From Lacticaseibacillus chiayiensis (GTDB lineage: Bacteria > Bacillota > Bacilli > Lactobacillales > Lactobacillaceae), in the NCBI RefSeq assembly GCF_004123795.1, contig NZ_MSSM01000011.1:107832-171831 (forward strand): a DNA stretch of 64,000 bases, written 5' to 3'. The stretch's first letter is position 1. The number at the start of each line of letters is the position of its first letter. The translations under genes were made by a program, and so were the position numbers. Positions 25,511 to 34,485 of this stretch are shown one piece after another. The notes under the pieces are model-generated. The model worked only from the letters and a program-made list of their open reading frames with translations. It did no database searches and was not told the origin of the DNA.

Positions 25511-28090
25511 GTGGAACAAGCTCAAGTGTATGAAAATGTCGACTTGCAGATTATCAAATTACTGTTTAACAGTGATGGCAGCGATTATAAGGTTTATGCG
25601 GTACGAATCTTAAATCCTCATCCTGAGCTGAAAATGACCCTGACGCAGGAAATCACCGTGACTGGCGATATGGGTTATTACAATCGCCGCGCCATCATCA
25701 CGGCTGACTTGGTCTATGATGACGCCGATTCCCTGCGCTATCGCAAACCTTCCTATAAGGTAGCACGATTGCATTTTGGCTTGCCCAAAGAACCGCGGCG
25801 ACAGTGGCAGTTGATCGACACGCTGTTGGTACATCAGCCCACGGTTTTGCGGCGCCTGCACGACTATTTTGCGGATGATGCGCCGATTTTGACCATTTTT
25901 TCCAAAGATGAGATTAAGACGGCGAGGATTCCCGGTGTCGGGCCGGCAACGGTTCAAAAAATTGCCACAGCGATTCGTGGCAAGCTTGAAGTCGCGGTGT
26001 TAGCAAATCACTGGGGCAAAGCACTCAGCTCCATGACGTACGAAAAAATCTGGTTGGCGTATAAAGATGCTGAGTTGGCAATGCAACACGTGGATGCCAA
26101 TCCGTATATTTTGATGCAGGTGGCACAACTCGATTTTAAGAAGGTCGATGCCTTTGCGAAAAGTCGCGGGGTGGCACCAAATGATTCGCATCGACTCGCT
26201 GCCGGGCTGCAATATATTTTCCGTACCGCAGTACTGACGCAGGGACTGACTTACATTACGATTACTTGGTTTAAGGAGCAGGCAGCTACATTATTGGGTG
26301 TCAGCACGGATGACTTAACCATGTTCGCTGATCCCAAACAAGCGTTGGCGTATGGCTTTTTGTTGAACGAACAGTATGATTTGGTCACCAGCTGCGACAT
26401 GTTTGCGACAGAAGGCTCAGTGGCGAGGATTATGGCCGTGGCCCAGAAAACGGCTGAACCTTTGATCAAGCCGGCTGAACTGGATGAAAAGCTGGATAAA
26501 TTTTTGGATCGCCACCAACTGGTCATCAACGATCAGCAGCGCGCTGCTTTTCAAAACGTTAATCAGCATGGGCTAAGCGTGCTCAATGGTAGTGCCGGTA
26601 CCGGGAAAACCTGGCTGACGAATCTGCTGGTGCACTTTTTCAACGCGCAGGCTAAGGGGAAAAGTGTGCTGCTGGCACCAACCGGGCGGGCAGCAAAGGT
26701 GCTGGCGCGTTATACGCACGAACCGGCGGCCACGATTCACGCGTATCTGCATCTTCTGCCTGGCGAAGAACTTGACCGATTTGATGCTGAAGCCGATTGG
26801 GAAACGTTTGGCGATGCGCGGTTGATTATTGTGGATGAGAGTTCAATGTTGACGACGCCGCTTGCATATACGGTGTTGAAAAATGTGAACTTCAAGAAGG
26901 CGCATGTCCTGTTCGTGGGGGATGTGTTTCAGTTGCCGCCGATTGGTCCGGGGAACTTTTTGAAAGATTGTCTGGCGGACGACCATGTTGCGGCCACAAC
27001 GCTGACTCGGGTTTATCGACAGGACAGTCAATCAGGCGTTTTGGCGTTGGCTAATCGCATTCGTGACCGGTTGGCGTTGCCTTTTGGGCCGGATGATGAT
27101 CGATATGTGAGTGGTAATGTGGCATTGTACAATCAGCGCGATGCCGGGCGGGTTTTTGACGCCGGCATCAAGGCGTATCAAGAAGCGCTCGCCAAGCATG
27201 GTCACCAGCCGGATTCACAGTTACTGATTGTTAACAAAAATATCGGCGCGACTGGGCGTTTGCGGTTTAATGCAGAACTGCAGGCGCTGGTTAACCCGGC
27301 CAGGGCAGGCGAGCCGGAATATGTCAGCAGCTACGTTGATCCGGTGACCAATCAAAAGCACCACCTGCGCCTCAATGACCGGGTGATGATCCTGAAAAAT
27401 GACAAACATGTGGCTTTAGTTGACCCGAAAACCTGGGAACGTCGGGCTGTGTTAGGTGAAAATGGCCTTCAGAAAACCGATGAATTCGGGACAAAGCGCT
27501 GGCGCGAGACGATCATGGCCAATGGCGATACAGGCGTTGTGGCCCATATTGATCCCAAGCGGCATTTTCTGGTGGTTCAGGTGGGCAATCAATATTGTTA
27601 TTACAGTTTTGGTAGTGTGCCGCGAGCCTTGACGCTGGCGTATGCGATCACGGTGCACAAAGCGCAGGGTGGCCAGGCGGATACAGTGATTGCGATTGTT
27701 AACGGCGCAGATCGGATGTTGAATGCCCAGAGCTTTTACACGGCGCTGACCCGGACCCAGTCGCAGTTCATCTTCTTTGGTGATTTCCGGGTCTTGCTGG
27801 CGCGTACCAAAATTTATCCGATTGACTCTAGGCACGACTTACTGGGCAGTTTGCTTTCTGGACAATTGACGGTGGATACTTTCAGTCGTTTCACGTTCGA
27901 GCAGATCCTGACCTGGCTGGATCACCAACGGCACCAAGGTATCCAGCCCCGCGCCGCTATCACCGCTGCCAAACCGGAAGCCGCCACTCAGCCGTTTGCG
28001 GTGCGGTATACCGAGCAGTTGGATATTCTTAATCAGGTTGTTGAGAAAGTTACCAAGTTGCCGGTGAAAAAGGCGACTGGTGAAGGTTGA
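25511..28090 (+). CDS. RecD2-like superfamily 1B DNA helicase
   Basis: GTG at 25511 follows GGAGG. The 859-residue protein has an N-terminal OB-like and helix-hairpin-helix part (IPGVGPATVQKIATAI, about 139-154), then a RecD helicase core: Walker A GSAGTGKT (360-367), Walker B IIVDESSM, motif III GDVFQLPPIGPG, motif V TVHKAQGGQ and motif VI YTALTRTQ. RecD2 proteins are 5'-3' helicases acting in repair and replication outside a RecBC complex. The C-terminal 60 residues are specific to this protein. Its N-terminal region diverges from the usual B. subtilis-like RecD2, so this may be a paralogue; a second RecD2 would be expected elsewhere in the genome. Confidence 0.87.
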   Translation: MEQAQVYENVDLQIIKLLFNSDGSDYKVYAVRILNPHPELKMTLTQEITVTGDMGYYNRRAIITADLVYDDADSLRYRKPSYKVARLHFGLPKEPRRQWQLIDTLLVHQPTVLRRLHDYFADDAPILTIFSKDEIKTARIPGVGPATVQKIATAIRGKLEVAVLANHWGKALSSMTYEKIWLAYKDAELAMQHVDANPYILMQVAQLDFKKVDAFAKSRGVAPNDSHRLAAGLQYIFRTAVLTQGLTYITITWFKEQAATLLGVSTDDLTMFADPKQALAYGFLLNEQYDLVTSCDMFATEGSVARIMAVAQKTAEPLIKPAELDEKLDKFLDRHQLVINDQQRAAFQNVNQHGLSVLNGSAGTGKTWLTNLLVHFFNAQAKGKSVLLAPTGRAAKVLARYTHEPAATIHAYLHLLPGEELDRFDAEADWETFGDARLIIVDESSMLTTPLAYTVLKNVNFKKAHVLFVGDVFQLPPIGPGNFLKDCLADDHVAATTLTRVYRQDSQSGVLALANRIRDRLALPFGPDDDRYVSGNVALYNQRDAGRVFDAGIKAYQEALAKHGHQPDSQLLIVNKNIGATGRLRFNAELQALVNPARAGEPEYVSSYVDPVTNQKHHLRLNDRVMILKNDKHVALVDPKTWERRAVLGENGLQKTDEFGTKRWRETIMANGDTGVVAHIDPKRHFLVVQVGNQYCYYSFGSVPRALTLAYAITVHKAQGGQADTVIAIVNGADRMLNAQSFYTALTRTQSQFIFFGDFRVLLARTKIYPIDSRHDLLGSLLSGQLTVDTFSRFTFEQILTWLDHQRHQGIQPRAAITAAKPEAATQPFAVRYTEQLDILNQVVEKVTKLPVKKATGEG

Positions 28091-28253
28091 TACTAATTTA
28101 AAAAGTGTCGTACCAAACTCCGCAATCTCCGGCCAGATTGGAATGGCGACGCGAAGCTAGAGCGGAGGGCACGGCTGATCCCCATTTGGTCTCCGATTGC
28201 TCCGCCTTGGCACTGGAAATGTAATTTTGCTCAAAAAGTATATGTGATACAAT
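28091..28253. other. Intergenic region after the helicase gene
   Basis: The stretch between the helicase gene and the terminator is GC-rich and shows no frame or clear palindrome. Segments such as CTCCGCAATC and CCGATTGCTCCGCC hint at a worn inverted structure, without enough pairing to call. Confidence 0.3.
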
Positions 28254-28306
28254 AAAGGACTGTCGCATATTGCCAAATTATCTGACAATATGCAGCAGTC
28301 CTTTAG
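28254..28306. terminator. Bidirectional terminator between convergent genes
   Basis: AAAGGACTG-CGCATATTG pairs with CAATATGC-CAGTCCTTT over about 19 bases with one bulge. AATAAAGG precedes it and CCTTTAGTTTG follows. It serves the helicase gene and the convergent yaaA gene. Confidence 0.75.
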
Positions 28307-28352
28307 TTTGTCATCGCATTTTTGTACATTAATAGCCGCTCAAGTGCTCAAC

Positions 28353-29096
28353 CTACTTCGCCACAAAAACCAGTTCCGTTTCCGTCGAACGCTCTTGATA
28401 GTAACGATAAGTCGGTGAATCAAACTCGGTTAGTTCCGCAACTGTCGAAACTTGATGCAACGCCGCATAGCGAATCATTTCGCCGCGAGCGATTTTGGCA
28501 TAAGTGGCGCGGGTTTTGAGCTTGCCGTTAACTAAGTGGGTAAAGCGAATGTCGATGAAGGTGTCGTTTGGCTGTAAATAAGGGCGGATGGTTTTGGCAT
28601 ATTCATCGGAGGCTAAGTTAATAATCGGGCCGGGGATGGTCGTCAGCGCTTGATAAAGTCGATCGCTCCAGAAATCATACAAATGGCGATAAGGCGGGAC
28701 AGCCAAGCGCGTTTGCATTTCCAGACGGTAAGGAACAATCCCGTCAAAGGGCCGCAGAATGCCATATAAGCCTGACAAAATGCGCAGATGTTGCTGAATG
28801 TAAGCCAAACCCGCATCGTCTAACAAATCAGGTGCCATGTATTGATATTGAATACCGACGTAGCTGAAAATTGCCGGTGACTGCTGGCGCGTGACGTCAC
28901 TTGTCTGCAATTGTTGATAAGCTGCCTGTGTCAGTCGATCACTAGTTTGCCACAGCGACTGCATTTCCGCTTGCGTCAGCTGTTGCATTTGTCTTAGCAA
29001 CGCTGCTGCTTGATCGCGAAACTGCGGTTGGCTCTGGACCGGGAAATCGTCTTGGGCGGACACCATTTTTTTGGCCGGGGCGATGATAAATTTCAT
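28353..29096 (-). CDS. yaaA: YaaA-family peroxide stress protein (DUF328/UPF0246)
   Basis: The start at 29096 gives the conserved opening MKFIIAPAKKM. The 247 residues match the family length and carry its landmarks: SGLYGILRPFDGI, PYRLEMQTRL, YDFWSDRL, INLASDEYAK and FIDIRFTHL, then ARGEMIRYA. In E. coli YaaA binds DNA and limits iron-dependent oxidative damage after peroxide; the role in lactobacilli is inferred. The first codons overlap no gene, but the open frame extends back into the alpha-galactosidase end 58 bases upstream, so the two may be cotranscribed. Confidence 0.92.
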   Translation of the reverse strand: MKFIIAPAKKMVSAQDDFPVQSQPQFRDQAAALLRQMQQLTQAEMQSLWQTSDRLTQAAYQQLQTSDVTRQQSPAIFSYVGIQYQYMAPDLLDDAGLAYIQQHLRILSGLYGILRPFDGIVPYRLEMQTRLAVPPYRHLYDFWSDRLYQALTTIPGPIINLASDEYAKTIRPYLQPNDTFIDIRFTHLVNGKLKTRATYAKIARGEMIRYAALHQVSTVAELTEFDSPTYRYYQERSTETELVFVAK

Positions 29097-29154
29097 TGAG
29101 AAAACCAAACTTTCTAAGTAAAATTCGCCATTTAAAAAAACTCGGGTGACATTG

Positions 29155-31377
29155 CTAAAACGGCAGCTTAGCAATATTGCCGTTCGGTTGCGTCGTCGTT
29201 TGCGGCAGATGGCTGACAGCCTGCAACGTCATCAAAGTTGCGGAAAAGTCGCCATGCGCCAGCGGCAGGGTCACGCCGGCAAAATTCAACTCTGCACCCG
29301 TCGCGGTCTTTTTGTCATTAATCTGATACGACATGGTCGGGCGCAGATAATGTAGCAGGACATGCTGATAGTGCGGAATCGGCGCAATGACCCCAGCTGA
29401 CGTCAGGACGATGGCTTTGGTTTTCGCCTCGTCAGTAATGAGCCAGCAAACCTGATCCTGATTTGGATGGCTGGGATGGAGACGATAAAGGCTGCCGTTT
29501 TGCAATTCGGAACGATTGGCTTTGTAAAAGGCAAAGCTCGCTTTGACCGCTGCGGCTTCGGCCGGACTGAGTTGACTCGGCGGACACTCAATGCCGGTCA
29601 CGCCAACCAGACTCAGCAGTGCCCGCGTTCGCAGCGGCGTCACCCGCGAGTCCTGCAAATTAGGTGACATCGTAAAATGAGAGACGAACGTTTTAAGTGG
29701 AAAGAATAACGAAAAACCATTCATGATCTTCATGCGATAAACCGGATCGGTGAAATCGCTGGTCCACGTCTGGTCGGTGTACGCCAACATGCCACCGTCC
29801 ATCCGGCCACCACCGGAAGAACAATTTTCGATGATAAGCTTAGGAAAAGTATCACGTAACGTTTTCAATACGCGATACAAGCCGCGAGTGTACCGATACC
29901 CCACTTCACCTTGTTGATCCGGCGGCAAAACCGGGCTACCGGGCTGACTGAAGTGGCGATTGTAATCCCATTTTAGATAATCGATGTGATTTGTCCGAAC
30001 CAAGTCAGTCAACACGGTGATTAAATGATCCTGCACGATCCGCTGGCTGAGATCCAACACCAATTGATTACGCGACCGCAGCGGTTTTTGCCCCACATAT
30101 TGCATAGCCCAATCTGGGTGTGCCGCATACAGTTCACTATTCTCGCTGATCATTTCCGGCTCGACCCACAAGCCAAACGCCAGCCCGCGCGCATGCAAAG
30201 CATCGGCAACTGGCCGCAAGCCGCGTGGAAACTTAACCGGATCCGGCACCCAATCGCCAAGCTGGCCAGCATCGTTGGGGCGATTTTTAAACCAGCCATC
30301 GTCGACCACGATCAATTCAACGCCGAGCGCCTCCGCCTTGGGAATCTCCGCCAGCACCTTGGCTTCGCTCACGTCAAAATAAGTCGACTCCCAGGTGTTA
30401 TATTCAATCAGATTCCGTCGCGGTTCCGGCATGACGTGATTAGCGAAAAATTGATGGAAAATGTGACTAAGATCATTCAGGCCCTTTGTTGTATACGCAA
30501 CCGCAGCCTCGGGAGTGACAAACGGCTTGCCGGGCTTCAGCTGCCAGGAGAACAGTTCCGGATTCAGACCCATCACCAAGCGACTATTGCCAAACTGGTC
30601 GACCTGCGCCGTATAGTTAAAATTGCCGCTCCACAAAAGCGTAGCCCCCAGCGCTTCACCGGCAAAATCATCGGTTGCCGGTGCCGCCAAAATCGTCGCT
30701 GGCACCCCCTGCGGCCCGCTCGCACCATAATTGCTGGCAATCGACTTTTTGCCCGGCGTCAAAGGCTGACGCGTTACACTGGCTTCGCTCAGATGCGCCC
30801 CAGTCAAAGTGATGAGGTCGTACGCATGATCGTCAAAGTCAAGCTGAAGACTGGCTGCATGGGTAATCGTCAGTGTATTGTTGCTCAAATTGCGGTAAGC
30901 CACCTGCTTAAGCAATACCGGTAAGTCACCAACAATCGTGTACTTGAGACGAACTGCCAACGTGTCGGTTTCATCATGCATGGTAATAAGCAGTGTCTGA
31001 CCATGCGGCGCCCGCGCAGTCGGCAGTGTACCATTGAAGCTTTCGTTACCAGCCAGAATCTGAAAATCGTGGAACTTAAGATTGCCGATCAGCTGGCCAT
31101 GAGCATTTCGCACGGCATAAGCAGGCGTGCGATAATCGCCACCCATCAGCGTGCTGTATTCAAGCGGTAGCGTGGTCAGCGAAAATGGCGCAGCATCATT
31201 TTGAATGTTAAACGCATGGCCAAAGTCTTCCAGCTTCGCCGTCCCCGAAAACTGCTCCAGCGCCGGACCACAATAACGCTTCACAAGATACCCGCGAATC
31301 ACCTGAATGATGTAGCTAAAAGTCGCATTATGCAGATGAAAAAGCTGATGTTGCGGATCATATTCAATATTTGCCAT
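29155..31377 (-). CDS. Alpha-galactosidase, GH36
   Basis: The ATG stands six bases after AGGAGG. The 740-residue protein fits family GH36: an N-terminal beta-sandwich, a (beta/alpha)8 barrel with WESTYFDV, VVDDGWF, GLWVEPEMI, the nucleophile Asp471 in YLKWDYNR and the acid/base Asp541 in TSDFTDP, then a C-terminal sheet domain. CSSGGGR near residue 515 is the substrate-binding loop of the tetrameric bacterial type. No signal peptide, so it works in the cytoplasm on melibiose, raffinose-family sugars or their phosphates. It is divergent from a lactose/cellobiose-type PTS operon, which suggests that PTS imports its substrate. Confidence 0.95.
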   Translation of the reverse strand: MANIEYDPQHQLFHLHNATFSYIIQVIRGYLVKRYCGPALEQFSGTAKLEDFGHAFNIQNDAAPFSLTTLPLEYSTLMGGDYRTPAYAVRNAHGQLIGNLKFHDFQILAGNESFNGTLPTARAPHGQTLLITMHDETDTLAVRLKYTIVGDLPVLLKQVAYRNLSNNTLTITHAASLQLDFDDHAYDLITLTGAHLSEASVTRQPLTPGKKSIASNYGASGPQGVPATILAAPATDDFAGEALGATLLWSGNFNYTAQVDQFGNSRLVMGLNPELFSWQLKPGKPFVTPEAAVAYTTKGLNDLSHIFHQFFANHVMPEPRRNLIEYNTWESTYFDVSEAKVLAEIPKAEALGVELIVVDDGWFKNRPNDAGQLGDWVPDPVKFPRGLRPVADALHARGLAFGLWVEPEMISENSELYAAHPDWAMQYVGQKPLRSRNQLVLDLSQRIVQDHLITVLTDLVRTNHIDYLKWDYNRHFSQPGSPVLPPDQQGEVGYRYTRGLYRVLKTLRDTFPKLIIENCSSGGGRMDGGMLAYTDQTWTSDFTDPVYRMKIMNGFSLFFPLKTFVSHFTMSPNLQDSRVTPLRTRALLSLVGVTGIECPPSQLSPAEAAAVKASFAFYKANRSELQNGSLYRLHPSHPNQDQVCWLITDEAKTKAIVLTSAGVIAPIPHYQHVLLHYLRPTMSYQINDKKTATGAELNFAGVTLPLAHGDFSATLMTLQAVSHLPQTTTQPNGNIAKLPF

Positions 31378-31661
31378 AGTGAGCCTCCTGAGAAATCTCT
31401 GGTTTCAATCTATTATAAGCAAACGGATGGTATTTTGCCTGGTATCTCTTAACTAGAGGCAGCTGGTGAGCTGTTGGAGTTTGGCACGATAATAAACGCA
31501 AGCCTTCAAATCATCCATTTCGAAGTCAAACATTTTGCTTATAAAAGTTATAAACAATAACTACTATAATCTTTGACCCGCCATCTGGCACTCCCGTAAA
31601 ATTTTAATTGTAGTAAGGCACTAATAACGACATTATAAAATTTTTGAAGGGAGTGCATCGT
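31378..31661. promoter_or_regulatory. Divergent control region of alpha-galactosidase and PTS genes
   Basis: A TATAAT box at 31565-31570 faces the PTS operon. A long AT-rich block (about 31535-31650) lies between the genes. No adjacent regulator gene is present, so control probably comes from elsewhere. I found no convincing cre site. Confidence 0.45.
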
Positions 31662-33089
31662 ATGAATGCATTTATTGGTTGGCTGAACCGGCATATTGTC
31701 CCGGTAGCAGCAAAAATTGGCTCGATTCGCTGGTTGGTCGCATTACGTGACGCGTTTATCGCGATCATGCCGGCGATGATGGCCGGAGCAGTTTCCACCG
31801 TCTTAAACGTTTTGATTCGGGATATCCCGACACAGTTCAAGTGGATGGGCATCGTCGACAGCATGCAGTGGCTCATTGGCATCAACGCCATGGTGTGGAC
31901 CGGGACCCTGGCCATTTTAGGCTTGCTCTTCGCCTTTACGTTCGGGTACCATCTGGCCGTTCAGTACCAAGTGGAACCGGTAACCGGGGGTATCGTTGTG
32001 CTCGGTACGTTCATCATGAGCTTGCCGCAAAACTTCACCTTAGCATTGAAAGGGACGCTAGGTAAAAGTGCCGCCAAACTCATCACCGATGCCGGTGGCG
32101 TTGTGGATGGCAAGAAGGTCAGCATGTGGGGCTTCTTCAATTTTAACAAGTTCTTCGGCTCTTATGGCTTCTTCACCGTTATGATCATGGGTGCCCTTGC
32201 CATGACGTTATACATTTGGTTAATGAAGAAAAACGTGACGATCCGCATGCCGGAATCGGTACCGCCAGCCATCGCCAAGGCCTTCACCGGGATCATTCCC
32301 GCAACCGCCGCGTTATACTTGGCCGGCGTTGTGAATTACCTGTTCAGCGTCAACAAGACCACCGTCATCGAGTTCATTGCCACGATTGTTCAGGAACCGC
32401 TTTTGAACATGTCTCAAGGCTTCTGGGCCGTGTTACTCATGACGCTGCTGGTGCAGATCTTCTGGTTCTTCGGTCTCCACGGCACCAACGTCTTGGGTCC
32501 GGTTTTGGATTCGATCTGGTTAACCGCTCAAATCGCCAATATGAATGCATTCATGAAAGGTGAAGCACTGCCGTTCGTCTGGACCCGTAACGCCTTCGAC
32601 CTGTATGCATGGATCGGTGGCGCCGGCAGTACTTTACTATTATTGATTGCTATTCTCATGTTCTCAAAACGTGACGATCAGCGCACCGTGGCGAAACTCT
32701 CAATCGCGCCTGGCTGCTTTAATGTCAACGAACCGGTCATGTTCGGGCTGCCAATTGTGCTTGACCCGATTTACTTCATTCCATTCATCGCGGCACCGGT
32801 TGTCATGGTCTCAATCGCGTACGGCGCACACATGCTAGGGTGGGTATCCCCAGTCAAGAACCAAATCGTCTGGTCCATGCCGCCGTTTGTGAACTCGATC
32901 ATCGCTACTATGGACTGGCGCGCACCGATTCTGCAAGCCGTCAACATGGTCATCGGCTTCCTGATTTATGTACCGTTCGTCAAGGCTGCCAATAAGTTGG
33001 ATCCGGAACTGCACATGACCGAACCGCCGGCAGAAAAAAACCAAGAGGAAACCGATGACGATCGTAACCTAGAAGGTGATGCGATTTGA
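31662..33089 (+). CDS. PTS permease IIC, lactose/cellobiose family
   Basis: ATG at 31662 follows GGGAG. The 475-residue membrane protein has about ten helices and the family motif FNVNEPVMFGLPIVLDPI (about residues 350-367), which holds the substrate-binding Asn-Glu. An early FRDAFI-like segment (LRDAFIAIMPAMMAG) is also typical. It is IIC only, so separate IIA and IIB proteins are needed; a IIA lies three genes downstream but no IIB is in the window. The charged tail (NQEETDDDRN) ends at a TGA overlapped by the next start. The substrate is inferred from the divergent alpha-galactosidase: an alpha-galactoside rather than cellobiose. Confidence 0.9.
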   Translation: MNAFIGWLNRHIVPVAAKIGSIRWLVALRDAFIAIMPAMMAGAVSTVLNVLIRDIPTQFKWMGIVDSMQWLIGINAMVWTGTLAILGLLFAFTFGYHLAVQYQVEPVTGGIVVLGTFIMSLPQNFTLALKGTLGKSAAKLITDAGGVVDGKKVSMWGFFNFNKFFGSYGFFTVMIMGALAMTLYIWLMKKNVTIRMPESVPPAIAKAFTGIIPATAALYLAGVVNYLFSVNKTTVIEFIATIVQEPLLNMSQGFWAVLLMTLLVQIFWFFGLHGTNVLGPVLDSIWLTAQIANMNAFMKGEALPFVWTRNAFDLYAWIGGAGSTLLLLIAILMFSKRDDQRTVAKLSIAPGCFNVNEPVMFGLPIVLDPIYFIPFIAAPVVMVSIAYGAHMLGWVSPVKNQIVWSMPPFVNSIIATMDWRAPILQAVNMVIGFLIYVPFVKAANKLDPELHMTEPPAEKNQEETDDDRNLEGDAI

Positions 33090-33250
33090 AAACCGCAACC
33101 ACCTTGCTAATTCTGATCAACATCAGCATGGCGATCATTGTTTTCAGCGCGTTCATGCCGACACCGTGGCGCATTGGCGGATGCTTTCTGGGCGTCATCG
33201 CCACCATTTTCTGCACGCGTTGGTACGTCGGTCTGGTCAAAACAAAATAA
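33086..33250 (+). CDS. Small membrane protein (54 residues) coupled to the PTS IIC gene
   Basis: TTG at 33086 overlaps the IIC stop codon (TTGA) and follows AAGGTGA by seven bases, the pattern of translational coupling. The peptide MKTATTLLILINISMAIIVF, then SAFMPTPWRIGG and a second helix ending GLVKTK, has two membrane helices. No family is recognised. Its position inside a PTS operon suggests an accessory of the permease. Confidence 0.65.
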   Translation: MKTATTLLILINISMAIIVFSAFMPTPWRIGGCFLGVIATIFCTRWYVGLVKTK

Positions 33251-33307
33251 ATTAACGCAGTCACGGTCCGGATTTGTTCGCCCCGAATCGTGCCAAAGGA
33301 GGCCAAG

Positions 33308-33718
33308 ATGAAAATTATTATGAATTTACCGGTGGCACCGAACGTCTTTTTCAATCAATTGCAACAATCCGCCTTAGCTGATATTCGCCAGCACACCGGG
33401 CGCGAACCGCTGCCTAAAAGTCTGCGCGGGTTCAGTTACGCTAAAAATTGGCCGAATGGACGCACGGCGCGGTTGACGATCACCGAGTTTGAACCTAATT
33501 CAGTCTACGCGTATGAATTGGCAACGCCGCGCGACGATTTTAAAGTTCGCTATCAGTTAACCCCACTGGAAAGCGGTAAAAGTCGACTCGTTTACGAAGA
33601 ATCAATTGTCGCCAAAAATACGCGTGGTGCCGCCAACAATCGTGCCAGCGGTTTTTTGCTCGGCTGGTTTCGTAAACGTCGCTTTAAAAAAATGGCCCGC
33701 CAGATGTGCACCACCTGA
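33308..33718 (+). CDS. DUF3284-family protein of a PTS operon
   Basis: ATG at 33308 follows AAAGGAGG, giving 136 residues. The pattern MKIIMNLPVAPNVFFNQL and later YAYELATPRDDFKVRYQL, SRLVYEES and GWFRKRRFKKM is typical of DUF3284, small cytoplasmic proteins with a START/SRPBCC-like fold that are repeatedly found in lactose/cellobiose-type PTS operons of lactobacilli. The role is unknown; sugar or sugar-phosphate binding is a guess from context. It lies between the 54-residue membrane protein and IIA. Confidence 0.85.
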   Translation: MKIIMNLPVAPNVFFNQLQQSALADIRQHTGREPLPKSLRGFSYAKNWPNGRTARLTITEFEPNSVYAYELATPRDDFKVRYQLTPLESGKSRLVYEESIVAKNTRGAANNRASGFLLGWFRKRRFKKMARQMCTT

Positions 33719-33839
33719 GGGTCTGGAAGGTCTATGTAAAGGCAGAGTTTGGTTTTTTACATCCATATCTGCTGGATATCCCGTACAATTAACATTAAAA
33801 GGTAACACATCTACCATGAAAAGTGAGGGAACACGACGC

Positions 33840-34172
33840 ATGAACGAAGTAAACGAACAAACCATTATGGGCTTGATTATGGCCGGTGGTAACGCTAAAA
33901 GCGAGGCCTTTGAAGCCATTCAGGCAGCGAAAACCGGCGACTTCAGCGAAGCAGATCATCATCTAAAGTTGGCCGATGAAGCATTGGTGACCGCCCACAA
34001 CGTGCAGACTGGGTTGCTAACGGCTGAGGCGAGCGGCGAGCATGCGGCGGTTTCGTTGCTGATGGTGCATGCCCAGGATCATTTAATGAATGCAATCACG
34101 TTTCGCGATTTAGCTGGTGAAGTTGTGGCAGTGCATCAACGATTGGCGGAAGTAACCGCAGTGACTGACTAG
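33840..34172 (+). CDS. PTS IIA, lactose/cellobiose family
   Basis: ATG at 33840 follows AGTGAGGG and gives 110 residues, the usual IIA(Lac) size. The protein is all helical (MGLIMAGGNAKSEAFEAIQA, then DFSEADHHLKLADEAL) and carries the phosphorylatable His in LLMVHAQDHLMNA, with the trimer-binding Asp nearby. It hands phosphate from HPr to a IIB partner. The matching IIB gene is not in this operon, so it must use one encoded elsewhere. A strong terminator follows. Confidence 0.92.
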   Translation: MNEVNEQTIMGLIMAGGNAKSEAFEAIQAAKTGDFSEADHHLKLADEALVTAHNVQTGLLTAEASGEHAAVSLLMVHAQDHLMNAITFRDLAGEVVAVHQRLAEVTAVTD

Positions 34173-34246
34173 CAAACAGCATTGTGATGGGGATTAAGCA
34201 TCATCTAAAAGGCAACAAGCGCACCTAAATCGAATTGTTGTTTTAG

Positions 34247-34306
34247 CAAAAGGCTGGGGCAACGCGAACCTGAGAACACATCAGGCGCGTTGTTCCAGTC
34301 TTTTAA
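34247..34306 (+). terminator. Terminator of the PTS operon
   Basis: AAAAGGCTGGGGCAACGCG pairs with CGCGTTGTTCCAGTCTTTT over 19 bases with few mismatches and is followed by AATT. Confidence 0.85.
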
Positions 34307-34360
34307 TTATGACGTGGGGACACAATAACTCGATTCCAGGTGCAGAACTCCGAAAACTGC

Positions 34361-34485
34361 CATAACGCGTTCGCAGGCCCAGAAATCTGCACATAAGGAC
34401 TTCGGGCCTAAATGGCCAAGGACCAGCCATTTAGGTCCGAGGCCACTTATGCTCCGGTTTCTAACCGGTCCTGCTCACGCTCAAC
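34361..34485. repeat. Palindromic intergenic repeat, copy 2
   Basis: It shares the order of copy 1 base by base in many places (AACGCG, CAGAAATCT, TAAGGAC, AAATGGCCAA, CCAGCCATTT, GAGGCCACTTA, GCTCCG, TTTCTAA, CACGCTCAAC). The central stem is GGGCCTAAATGGC/GCCATTTAGGTCC: the arms differ from copy 1 but pairing is kept, a sign that RNA or DNA structure is conserved. It borders the 3' end of the next gene. Confidence 0.75.

Noticed and set aside
30025..30924. 299-residue plus frame opposite the alpha-galactosidase
   Set aside because: Shadow frame on the antisense strand of a clear GH36 gene, Arg/His/Gln-rich with no domain.
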